A DNA stretch of 64,000 nt, from assembly GCF_910596095.1 (NCBI RefSeq), contig NC_056551.1, forward strand, positions 12,541,501 to 12,605,500, written 5' to 3'. Under the pieces are notes generated by a model. It searched no databases, was not told the origin of the DNA, and saw nothing but the letters and a program-made list of their open reading frames with translations. Shown here one piece after another: positions 13,073-24,365 of the stretch; the stretch's first letter is position 1, and each line of letters opens with the position of its first letter. Source of the stretch: Thunnus maccoyii. Its lineage: Eukaryota > Chordata > Actinopteri > Scombriformes > Scombridae. The position numbers were made by a program, and so were the translations under genes.

Positions 13073-13254
13073 TCATACTGTAAAGTGGGTAGACAAAATA
13101 TTATAAGCACCAGTAACTATGTCAAGAGAGTTATAAAGAAGAATCAGCAGCATTTGTCAGCTATTAAAGAGCTCAGGCAGTCAATACTTTGATATGTGAG
13201 TTTTGAAAGACACAACTACAAGACAACAAGAAACAAAACAGAGCTGTGTCAGTC

Positions 13255-13960
13255 AAAAAAAAAAGAAAAAAGTTTTATTTAACCATAAAAGAAAACAATC
13301 TTAAAAATCACTGCAAGATATACAAAAGCACATTATGTCTATACTTATATATGTGTGAGCTGCACAGTACTTTGAATATTTATCTGACTTTGACAGAGAG
13401 TGAGACTGCAAAAAAGATGCAGTGACAAAGAATGAACATTGTGTGAGACATGTTGTGTTTCGTATTTCACACCTCACTTTCAGTGTGACATCTCTGCTGA
13501 CACTCTTTCTCATTTTCAAAGTTGTTCTGGTTTCCAGCACCCGTAGATGAAGACTTCACATCTCTTTGAGGTGCAGCTGTAGAAGTAATGTTGTATCAAT
13601 GCCTTACATGGACCTGCCTCTGGTGCTGTTGTACAGAGGGAGATACAGAAAGTATGACAGAAATGGAAGATAACCATTAGTTAGGACTTGACTGTAACAC
13701 AAACCAGTAGTGTATTGTTTGTACAGTCTGTTACTGTGATCAACATCAGAATCAGGATCTCTGGTCTTCCATTCAGCACACATTCATTACCATCACTGCA
13801 CAACTATGTTGTATATAAGAGTACCATGATATGCAATTAATCAACTGAGTAACTTGATCTCTTACCTGTTGCACTGAACTCAGTTGCATTACCAGTAGGA
13901 CCAGCCACATCTGTTCCAGTCAACAGAGTTGCATTACAAGGCTCATTGTCCACTTCTGCA
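13255..13960 (-). pseudogene. Broken inverted copy of the Kunitz gene (linker exon plus one Kunitz exon)
   Basis: On the minus strand, the segment down to 13866 resembles exon 2 of the neighbouring tri-Kunitz gene. It ends in NATEFSAT followed by the same gtaagagatca donor context. The following intron is clearly similar to that gene's intron. A Kunitz-like exon lies at about 13463-13632. It has lost the acceptor and the first-cysteine codon, and a 5-base deletion in the 'IYGGCAGNQNN' region shifts the frame into a stop. No signal-peptide exon was found upstream. An AATAAA-type motif near 13272-13278 lies downstream. It is most likely a degenerate inverted duplicate; expression from it cannot be excluded. 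Confidence 0.8.
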
Positions 13961-14040
13961 GAAGCCACAGAGGGCTTCCACCCCGAGGACCAGTCCGGGC
14001 CTGTCCTTGCCTTACCATCACTTATAACCCTCACCTCAAC

Positions 14041-15160
14041 TCAGACTTAGGTGTACTCTGTTACCCCCACATGAACTCGAGCCGTATAAAAACCATTGAG
14101 TAACAGAATAAAGCTCTGCTTCAAGGTCCGATTTGACTGACCACTTACACAATAGGGTTACAGCAACATCAGCAGATCAATAAATGTCAACAAGCACACA
14201 ACATTTTCTTCTTTTTGAGGCCTACTTGCTTCATTGCCTTGTATATTTTCATGAATCTTACTTCAATATTTGCTCATTTTATTCTATTTTTTTAGTCATT
14301 TTTTGCACTTCAGTGTTTGTTTGCAACATTTCCTTTTGTGTGAATATTTTGCAATTAGTACAAAGTACAAAATAATATACAAAATATAAAATAAAGTGTA
14401 TTATTATTATTTTATACTGCAGTATTGAGTCTTTTATAGACATTTTTCTCTGAGGGCCTTTTATTTTTATAAAGCTGTTGTCTACTGTTGGATGAGACTT
14501 TGCACGACAGCATTTCTTTTAGATTTAAGACATCATCTTAGTATTTGTTAAAGGAAGAGTAAAAATTCAACAGCAAATACAAATTTATTTTTAAAAATGG
14601 TGACATATACCCTCACACGTTTCCCGAGCGCAAGGTGACGTCCAAAAAAGAACAACAATACTTAATTTAAAATGATATGAAACAGCAAATCCTCACATTT
14701 GAGAGGCTGGAAAAAAAGATTTCACATTTTGCTAAATACATTACGTAAACAAACAATTGATTATCAATATATATGTATATAAATAGAAATGTATTTACAT
14801 TTTATATATAGTTACAATGTTCAAAAGTATGCCATTTAACGAAAACCAATAAACCTTTAGATGACACTCTGCATTTGTAGAGACTCTACATGCATTTTCT
14901 CTATTCTCAACTCCTTTTATCCAGAGAGCATTCGTCCATTCTACACATATAATATGTGTAATTTAGATCTTTATTGGCTTTGGTGTAAGTCTTCCCATAA
15001 AACAAATACTGAGATCTTACATGTCTTAAATCTAGAAAATGAGCAAAAGCTTTATAAAATCAGAGGCCCCAAAAATTCATATATACAGTAGATTGAAAAC
15101 ACTTCTGTGTCTAACGTTTATGTGGTCAGTTACCCAAACAAGTCAGACCACAGAGAGGCA
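14041..15160. other. Intergenic between the Kunitz pseudogene and the tri-Kunitz gene
   Basis: The stretch is AT-rich with no coding similarity. It holds the shared upstream region of two head-to-head Kunitz copies. Confidence 0.4.
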
Positions 15161-15168
15161 GAGTTCAA

Positions 15169-15176
15169 TATAAAAG
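15169..15176 (+). promoter_or_regulatory. Candidate TATA box of the tri-Kunitz gene
   Basis: The motif TATAAAAG lies about 190 bases upstream of the chosen ATG at 15369, which would allow a 5' UTR of roughly 165 bases. The placement is inferred, since the transcription start is not visible in the sequence. Confidence 0.4.
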
Positions 15177-15368
15177 TTTTACCCTTTCGCTCATTTATTT
15201 GGGTCTGGGAGTTAAGTACACGTGGGGGCAGCAGAGCACACATAGCTCACAGGTCAATGCCTTGTCTGGGTCGAGATAAGGGGTATATCAGAAACAGCGA
15301 GGCGAGGAGATGGCTATAATTCCTTCTATTCAGACTTCAAGAGACAGGTGAACAGAAAGACGGACAGT

Positions 15369-17766
15369 ATGGTGAAAGCTGTGATTCTGATTTCTGTGCT
15401 GGTCCTGGGGTTGACATGGACTCTCCAGGGGCTGCCTACGGAGGATGTGGTGAGTGGCCAAACTCTGCATTTCTTTCTGTAAAGGATTTTCTATCCTTCT
15501 TTTGAGACCTTTTGTTTATTGCCTCTTTATGGCAACAGAGAATAACAGGTCAAATGTCTCATGCCTCATGAAATGTGGATATTTCAAAACATAAAGTTTT
15601 GTAAATTATGTCTCCCTTCATAAAATATGAAATATAATAAACCTTTACAAAACAGGTGATGCTGTCAACCAAACTGGAAAAAAAGTGTTTTACTTTTAAG
15701 CGGAATACAGTATTTAGAAAAAGAGGTTTTAGGTGTCATTGTATCTCTGACTGAGTCTGTCTGTGGTTGTGATACAGGCTGCTGGGAAGCCTGAAGACCT
15801 GGACAGTGGCTCTGATGAGGGCTTTTCTATTAGTAATGCAACTGAGTTCAATGCAACAGGTAAGAGATCAGTTTACTCAACTGATTAATTGCACACCACA
15901 GTGCTTGTGTATATGCAGTACAGTTGAGCTGAATATGTGCTGAATGGAAGACCAGAGATCCTGATTATGATGTTAATCACAATAACGACAAACAATACAC
16001 TAGTGGCTTGTGTTACAGTCAAGTCCTAAGTAATTGTTATCTTCCCTTTCTGTGCAATGTTCTGTATTTTGCTCATTGAGTTGATGTATGAATTGAATAA
16101 ATAAACTTAACTTGACTTGACTCGCTCTTTCTGTAGAGGCCTGTAAAGCAGCTCCAGAGGCAGGTCCATGTGAGGCAAAAATACCACGTTACTTCTACAG
16201 CTCCTCCTCAATGAGCTGCAAAGTCTTCACCTACCAAGGGTGTGGTGGAAACCAGAACAACTTTAAAGATGAGAAAGGGTGTTTGGAGGGATGTCACCCT
16301 GATGGTGAGGAGCAAAATACAAAACACAAACTGAACACTGTACATGTAAAGTTGACATTTTACTTGTCACTAGTGTAATGCCTTTTTGCATTTTTATTGT
16401 TTTCTCCCCCCAATTTGCAGTGAGGTTCCCAGAAATGGGGCCCCCACATGCACATGATCAACTTTTTTATCATAATTTGATGCACATTCAATGTAATGGT
16501 CAGCTCACAGATGTACATAATTCATAAACACTATTAATAGGAACTTTAACTTGCCAACACTGCTTCAGAGGTGGATCATATTAGGTTGTATTGTAGTTTT
16601 CAGTTTCAGTTTGTCACATATACTGTATGTTGGTTCCTTTGTGGTTGCAATGTTCTGTATCTCCCTCTCTCTGTTTCTGTAGAGGCCTGTATAGCGCCAC
16701 CAAAGACAGGTCGATGTAAGGCATCTTTCCAACGTTACTTCTACAACTCCACCTCAATGAGATGTGAAGTCTTCATCTATGGAGGGTGTGCTGGAAACCA
16801 GAACAACTTTAAAAGTGAAAAAGAGTGTCTGAGGAGATGTCAAACTAAAGGTGAGGAGGGAAATAGAAAACACCACATGTTACACACATCTGAACACAGT
16901 ATAAGTAAAGTTGACATTTTACTTGTTCATTCATTGTCAGTGTAATGCCTTTTTGCAGTGAGGTTCCCAGAAATGGGGCCTTCACATGCACATGATCAAC
17001 TTTTTTATTATAATTAAAAGTAAAGTACTGTGCAGCTCACAGATGTACATAATTCATAAACACTATTAATAGGAACTTTAACTTGCCAACACTGCTTCAG
17101 AGGTGGATCATATTAGGTTGCATTGTAGTTTTCAGTTTCAGTTTGTCACATATACTGTATGTTGGTTACTTTGTGATTGAAACTTTCTGTATCACCCTCT
17201 CTCTCTCTCTCTCTCTCGCTGTAGAGCTGTGTACAGCACCACCAGCGACAGGTCCATGTAAGGCATCTTTCCAACGTTACTTCTACAACTCCACCTCAAT
17301 GAGATGTGAAGTCTTCATCTATGGAGGGTGTGCTGGAAACCAGAACAACTTTAAAACTGAAAAAGAGTGTCTGAAGAAATGTCACAAACAAGGTGAGGAG
17401 GGAAATATAAAACATATTTCACATGTCTGCATACTGTACATGCATAGTGAGGTTCCCAGTCACAGGTGTCCCACTTGCACACGATCATATTTTTCATTAT
17501 ATTCTGATAAACAATGACAGTACTGTACAGCTCACTGATGTACAGGGATATACATAATAAACACTGTATGAACAAGGACTTGTTCAGAGGTGAAATATTG
17601 ACTGTCTGAGCACTAGTAGCTGACAAATGCTGCTGATTGTTACTGATGTTTATATTATTTTGTGCACCCAGTACACAGTATGGATATACTATATATGTGC
17701 TCATGTAGATTTATATCAAATCCTCACCCAGATATGATTTAATGTATTTTCTCTTTTACAGCATAA
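15369..17766 (+). CDS. Secreted three-Kunitz protease inhibitor derived from ambp
   Basis: Exons: 15369-15449, 15778-15859, 16137-16304, 16683-16850, 17225-17392, 17762-17766; 223 aa, with all phases consistent. Residues 1-22 are a signal peptide (LVLGLTWTLQGLP) nearly matching that of the neighbouring ambp. Residues 28-54 are an acidic linker with a Ser-Gly pair (DLDSGSDEG) and two N-X-T sequons. Kunitz domains cover 55-110, 111-166 and 167-222, each with six cysteines. The reactive-site P1 residues are Glu, Lys and Lys, so domains 2 and 3 are predicted to inhibit trypsin-like proteases and domain 1 is not. The linker exon (82 bases) and each Kunitz exon (168 bases) have the same length and phase as ambp exons 7 and 8. 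There is no lipocalin exon. It probably acts extracellularly, like bikunin. Function and targets are inferred from the family. Confidence 0.9.
16137..17392 (+). repeat. Three tandem Kunitz exon-intron units of about 545 bases
   Basis: Kunitz exons start at 16137, 16683 and 17225, so unit lengths are 546 and 542. The introns before exons 4 and 5 are almost the same: both contain a 'gaggttcccagaaatgggg' block, a 'cttgccaacactgcttcag' block and a 'tcacatatactgtatgttgg' block. Domains 2 and 3 differ at few residues. This shows recent tandem duplication of exon plus intron. Domain 1 is the more diverged unit. Confidence 0.9.
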
Positions 17767-17952
17767 TTGCATCCAAAAGCCAACTGAAAATCAGTGCAGA
17801 AGAATCTGTTTCCTGAAGGTGAAGTGAAATGAGGAAAACACAAACACAAAGATGGAGCATGATCCAACTTCACAAGAGGAGCACATCAAAGAAATATTGT
17901 GATTTTTGTCAGCACTTACAGAATATGTTAAGTTATATCACAACAGATCACC

Positions 17953-17958
17953 AATAAA
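17953..17958 (+). terminator. Poly(A) signal of the tri-Kunitz gene
   Basis: AATAAA lies about 190 bases after the stop codon in the final exon, a normal position for a short vertebrate 3' UTR. Confidence 0.7.
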
Positions 17959-17999
17959 AGAACTCATTACTGTGTTTGGCTCCATAAAACAGAATTGAA

Positions 18000-18768
18000 T
18001 TATTAGATCACCAAGACAGAGATAACAGACAGGCCCAAAAGATGATTACAATGTTTGCAACTCTCAACTTTTTTAGGCTTTCCTGAGAAAATGTTTTTTT
18101 CTGATAAAAGCTAAGACAAAGCTATAATTGACATTCTGATAAGTGTGAAAGTTGCTCCTCTACATTTTCACCGGGTCCTGGTTCCCAACATTACTTTTGT
18201 GTATTAAATCACTAATTTTGGTCCAATGTTTCTGCTGATTTATCAGTCATGTTACACAAATAATGGAGTATGTGTTTCAGTTGATTAGTTTGTGTTTCAC
18301 AATGTTATATTTTGTTGAAGGGCTTCAGTCCTGCTGTGATGTTTCTTTTTTGAGAATTTGTGATGGTTGCGCAGATTGTCTGCTAAATCAGTGATAGTGA
18401 CAACAGGTGTGCATCATTAATTACGCAGTGAGTCATTAGGCCCTGTCCAGTTGAGGTAGGAAGGATAAAACTGTTCTGTTGTAAATTACATCCTGTATAA
18501 TTTGGTGCACTCATGGCTGTGTGTGTGACCACAGGAAATTGTGATTGTCATCAATAACAGAAATTCTACATCAGTGTAGTTCTATATAGTTTTGTTATCA
18601 GTCAAGGTCACCCTGTGGTGACCTGAGTAGATGCTATATTTCAGTTAGGTGAGGCTGAGAAGGTAAAGGGTCAGTCACTGGTCAATTGTGATGAGCGAGG
18701 GAAGGGAGTAGGTGGCAGCTTGCTGTGAGGCTGCAGATTTCATTGTTTGTTTCCTTTTACTTAAAAAA
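18000..18768. other. Intergenic, nothing recognised
   Basis: No coding or clear repeat signal was seen. Confidence 0.4.
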
Positions 18769-18770
18769 AA

Positions 18771-19756
18771 GGTTCTATATGTAGAATTGTAAAGCAATTT
18801 CCATGTATTAATCATTTTTTATTGCCAGTGAGTGAGCAGGTAAAAATGAGACCTTCCTGACTTTCTCGGTTGTCCGTAACAGCCTGTGGGCCCGGGCCAG
18901 ATTTTCCACAAATCCAACAGATGTGATGTTTTGCGCGCTCCCAAGTGTCTTGCCTCTCTCCTGCTAATGTCAACAAACGACTGGCAGAATGACACAACAA
19001 CACAAAAAAACGGTGCTATATGACAAAAAACGCCCTGCAGATATTAGCTCTCCAGATAATGACACAGCTAGCTGCCTCCATTAATAAATACACATTTCAC
19101 AATAAGACACACTTGCAATAACAAGTTACTCACTCTTGAGCACACACAGCTAAAAAAAACATTATTTCTCAACAAAGGAGCAGAAAGAGCAATAGCAGAA
19201 CATAGCTTACCCCTTTTGTTTTTCCTGTTGGTAGTCCAAAGGTCCTAATAAGCACACATTTCACAACAAAACCGCAGCATGCTGCTCCCCGACCACAGTG
19301 TGTTGCTTTCTGACCACAGCTCGTTGCTCCCCGGCCACAGCTCACTGAGCCTACTGGCATTAAGTAAACATGATTGGTAAAAAAAAAGTTGGCGGTTTGC
19401 AGGTCGGGTCAGGTTTGGGTCGTTGATTAACACATATTTGTGTTAGTTTGGTGGTGTGGATTGGCTCTCACTAGCCACCGGCCACAGCACAGCAGGGGCC
19501 TCTGTGTGTGTATTTGTGTGTGAGCAAGTGAGCGCAGGTACATACACTGACTGGGACTGAGAGATGCTTTGCTGAAACATGGTGCAAAACACAATGTTAC
19601 AGATCCTTTATGTAATTATGAGAAGTGTAAGTGAGGAAAAAGACATCACCTGCAATAGTCTTGTGACGTGAGCACCAGGATGTTGACTGTAGCTCATTTA
19701 ACAGGCACAGATGTCACTAATGAGAAGGAATTTTTGATTCCTACATATAGAACCTT
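18771..19756. mobile_element. Non-autonomous DNA transposon, about 990 bases
   Basis: The left end, ggttctatatgtag at 18771-18784, is the exact reverse complement of ctacatatagaacc at 19741-19754. Adding the flanking AA/TT pair extends the match to 16 bases. The interior has no transposase; it contains a GC-richer region with repeated 'gaccacagc' blocks near 19290-19340. The target duplication is not clear, so the superfamily is unassigned. Confidence 0.75.
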
Positions 19757-21020
19757 TACATTTCTCAGGAATCATTTTTGCCTTGTTTTTTTTAAATATC
19801 ATCTCAATATCATCCTCTTTTTTGCACATACTCTGTCCTGCCGACTTGCTTCTTTAACATCCCTTTAAAAATTTCCAGTGCCATATAACATCATCTGCCC
19901 TTTATATGGGGCAGCGGTACTACACAGAGCTTTATAGCAAGTTTCAGCTCTCATTGTTTATCTGTCTGCAATTTTACTGTTTTGATTCACTCTCATGGCT
20001 CTCACACAGTGTTTTCGGCCACAGCAGGAAGCTATTTTCAGAGAAAAAGCTCTAAAAACCGACTGTACACTACCAGCTCAGCAGCAAATGGCAAACAGAG
20101 AAAGTTAGCCACTAGTTAGCAGTGGGACACATAGTGGGACATTTAGCAGAGAGCCAGATATTTTCCTCAGGAGTTGGTAGAGACCAAAACCAGAGCTAAA
20201 AGAGAGCGAATATAGACGGGTTTCCAAGCGCCATCATCAGTGAGATGCACACACATGTGGGTGGTGAAAACAAACGAGAAAGACTATGAGTTTATGAGAA
20301 GATTAACATGTAATGCACAATTCACGAAAATAATGGGTGAAAACTGTTAATTATCACTTTCCGATTATTTTCAGCATGTGACTCATTAACAGCTGTGTAT
20401 GGAAAATGCATCACATTGTTACGGTGTGCAGAGTGTCTTTTCAAGATCCTGTGTGGCTGATAAATAAAACTTATTAAATCTTATACTGACATAGTTTCTT
20501 ATGAGCAAAACTTTTCCTGTATTCACCATAGTCCAGTGTGTCTGTGCTCTTAACTTGTCCAGCAGTCAAATAGCAGGATTATCATGCTAACATTACGAAA
20601 CAGTAATTTTACTGGTTTCCAGCAAGTTGCTTTATTTCTAAGTATATGAAAATGTGTTTTCTGCGCCCCTGCTGTGCACAAACCCATTTGTTTGAGTTAC
20701 AATCATCAGGTGGCCAAGAGGACGACTCCAAATAAATCATAATGTTGCTCTGTAACTTCTGAATGTATAAATAAGCAACTGTTTGCTGTGTTCACTACTT
20801 GTTTACACTGTTTCCAAGTAGCCAAATCAGTTAATGCAGGTTTAATTGTTCCAATTGAACACTCTGAAAGGTTTAACTGTGTTAAACCTAAAGATGAATG
20901 AAATGTCACTTCAATTCATCATTTAGATTAAATGTTGAACACATTTAGGACTGCAGCCTCTTCTACAGTCCCTTCATTCTGATCAAGACACAACAAACAT
21001 CAGCCAAAACAGAGTAATGA
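19757..21020. other. Intergenic, nothing recognised
   Basis: No exon-like signal was found between the transposon and the 3' end of ambp. Confidence 0.4.
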
Positions 21021-21025
21021 GTTGT

Positions 21026-21031
21026 TTTATT
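21026..21031 (-). terminator. ambp: Poly(A) signal of ambp
   Basis: TTTATT on the plus strand reads AATAAA on the minus strand. It lies about 145 bases beyond the ambp stop codon. Confidence 0.7.
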
Positions 21032-21175
21032 GGTGATGTTTTGTGATAAACCATTACATATTCTTTGAGCGCTGAGACAAAATCATAATGTTTAACGTGC
21101 CCTTTGTGTAATGCTGGTTCATGTTGCATCTCTGAACAGCGAGTTCAGAAGAGCAGCAATGTTTCCTCATGTTGC

Positions 21176-24100
21176 TCAGTCCAATCTCAGGAGCTCAGGA
21201 TCTGTGGAAGAGCAAAAATACATGAAATGCTTTTATCATTATGTGGGAAGAGATTCAGTGTGTTTTTTAGTGTTGCATTTGCATGAACACATACAAGCTG
21301 TACAATAGGTAGTTTAACCAAGTTTTACTTCAGTTATGCCAATTGTGCAGAATTCCTTTTTCTTCAATAGGTATCTGAGGCTAGATGTGTCTGTGTTTCT
21401 ATTTTACAAGTCTGTATTTCTTCATATGTCCTCTCACCATCTTTGACCACCCCGCAGTACTCCTCACACTCAGCCTTGCTGTAGAACTTGTTGGCATTGG
21501 CCTGGCAATAGCCAGGTTTGTAGGGCAAACACAGACCAATGGAGGAGTCAAAGGCCCAGATGAGTGGATGTCCTGTGCAGGGTTGGGGTGCCAGGGGCAG
21601 ACGACACACAGCTGTGGAGATAGAACACAGGAACTTGGATGTTTTTCATTCATTTTCATAGTTTTCATGTTTTCGACAGCCCACACTTGCAACAATGACA
21701 AGCAGTAATAACTAACTGTCCTACGGATGGGCTTCAATCAGGCTTCCCTTTTTCAAAATTCCATTAAAGAGGAAAAATGGCATCAAACAGTATGTGGTGA
21801 GTGGGAAGCCAGTGAGGGATCATATCCTTGTTGCTGCACCAGCAAGTTCTAGTGGTTGGTAAAAAGAAGTAGCTGGAAAAATTAGTATTTCAAATTTGGA
21901 AGAAAAAAAGGTTAAAATATGCAAACCAAACTAAATATTGATACTAATATAGAATAAACTTGCAATGTATAAAAACATTGATGAATGCATTTTATGTGTA
22001 ATCATCTGATATGAAGATGTGTTTTGTATTTCACTCCTCACCCTCAGTGCGACATCTCTGCAGACACTCTCTCTCAGAATGAAAGTTGTTCTGGTTGCCC
22101 AAACAACCTCCAAACTTGAAGATCTCGCAGCTCATTGAGGAGGAGTTGTAGTAGTAACGCTGGTGCATCCCAAAACATGGTCCTGTGTCTGGTGCTGCTT
22201 TACAGGCCTCTACAGAGAGAGAAAAGTAAAATAGATACCCATCAGTTAAAACCTCAGAATCATTCATTTTCAGGAATGTGTTATACTGTACATTTATATG
22301 TAAGTGTATAATGACATGCTATTAATATATTGAGTAAGCGGATCTCTTACCTGTCCCATTGAACAGAGGTGTGTCATCACCAGAAGCCTCCAAATCTGCA
22401 ACCAGAGTAGGCACAACACTTCTCTTCACCCTCTGTATCACATCCACAGACAGACTCAGTTAGAAATGCAAAGCCACATGAACTCCAGTATTTCAAATAT
22501 TTATAAATTTTTTTAGCAACATCATGTTCTGTAACTCCTTGTACCAGTGCTTCATTGAATCTATCACATTTTACAAAGGGAGTTACTAATATATAAGACT
22601 ATATTTTTATACAGTTGCAGCTTCAGATCTATTGTAAAATTATAGATGTTTGTCCACATTAAAGCAACAACATTAAAATGTGCATTAATGCATTTAACAC
22701 TATTTACTTGTTATATGCAATATGCAATGTATACATGGTTCTAATATATCTGTAGTTTTACTTGAGGAGTATCCATGGTTTTTAGTTTTTATTTTTAAAT
22801 TATTATTAAACATAATACTTCTTGCACCACTTTCACACTCTTCTATTGTTTCATTATTTTACAGTTCCACTGAGAGCACATTTAAAAAGACAAATTAAAT
22901 TTTTCATGGTCATCTGAGCAAGGCATGTTAACATGAAATCAATTTGATTTCCTCAATTTTTGCAGTCAGAAAAATATTAGCATAATAGTATATTAGTAGT
23001 ATTAAATGTTATTTCAGGCATTCCTATATAAATGTACTACTGCTACTGTACTGCTACCAGAAGGGCTAATAATAATAATACTCCAATTTCAGTAGAGAGG
23101 GATTTAAATACTTGTTCTTTTACTTAAAGCTGAGTGTATATTAAAATAAGAATACAACAAGAACTAGAATATGAATGGAAAGCTGACTGAATTTGTTACA
23201 TTGTGTTTAAATGACAATAAAATCGAGACATGCATGTTAAGAGAATTTAGTTGTTTGTTTTTTTTGTATCTGTAAGTATGTAAGTACCTGCAGCTCAGAC
23301 TGAGGTGTTGGCTTTGCCACCTGCTGTCCAGGAACACAGTCACCTGCACAGACATTTAATGACAACATATCATTTAAATGTCCAACCACCCAGTTGTCTT
23401 ATGTTGTTTTTGTTGTGTTTATGTTTTTGGGCCACCTTGCTGTAAAAAAGATTTTCCTCATGTGGGACAATAAAGATCCGAACTGTAATGAACTGTTTCC
23501 CAAAGTGTGACCGATTGTGGATGAAAAAAAATGTTAGTGTGTGTGTGTGTGTAATAATCTATTGTGTCTGTGCTGTACCTTTGTTCTGTTTAATGATAAT
23601 GGTGTTGTCACTCATTCCCTGCTGTCTGACCAGTGTTTTGAAGTCATCCAGCACAGTCGGTCTCACCTCCATGGTCCTACCTGAAGGGAACAGAGCAATT
23701 TGGCTGAAGCAGATATAAATTAACACTTTAACATGGTGTGAAGGGCTTGAGCTACTGTAAAATGATGTACTTGGGTTCACCTGATAATCACTTTCACTTA
23801 AAAAAATACTGATTTCACCATGTAATTAAGGGCTGCTAATTAGTTAGAAAGAATTTGGTTAGAATTTATGTTCTATCTTAACACAAATGAGGGGAAATCC
23901 CAATACTAATAAAACTTGTGCTTGATAAGCTGCTAAAAAATGACACTTAAAGCTATCAAAATTATACTGATTTGATTTTCTTGTATTTTATTCATAAGAA
24001 TTTGGGTTGAAATGGTGCTGAAAATATCAGTCAAGCTTTTTTCAAAGAGCAAACTAAAACAATAGGAAAAAAGATAATGAAATGTCCGGGTATATAGAGA

Positions 24101-24328
24101 GTGTCCACTCACTGTAAAGCTTAACAGAGATGGTCTTATTCCCTGATGATTTCTGTTTGCTCATTATTAGTATCGCATACTCATTGTAGTTTGTGTGAAC
24201 CACATAGGCATCCACATTTGCCGCCCACTCTGCAGGAAGAAGAGCACAGGGAGAATAATCATAATACTTGTAAAATCTCATGGATGACATCAACTGAAGA
24301 CAGAGCTGCATCACTTGCAAGATTATAC

Positions 24329-24365
<37 letters not shown>

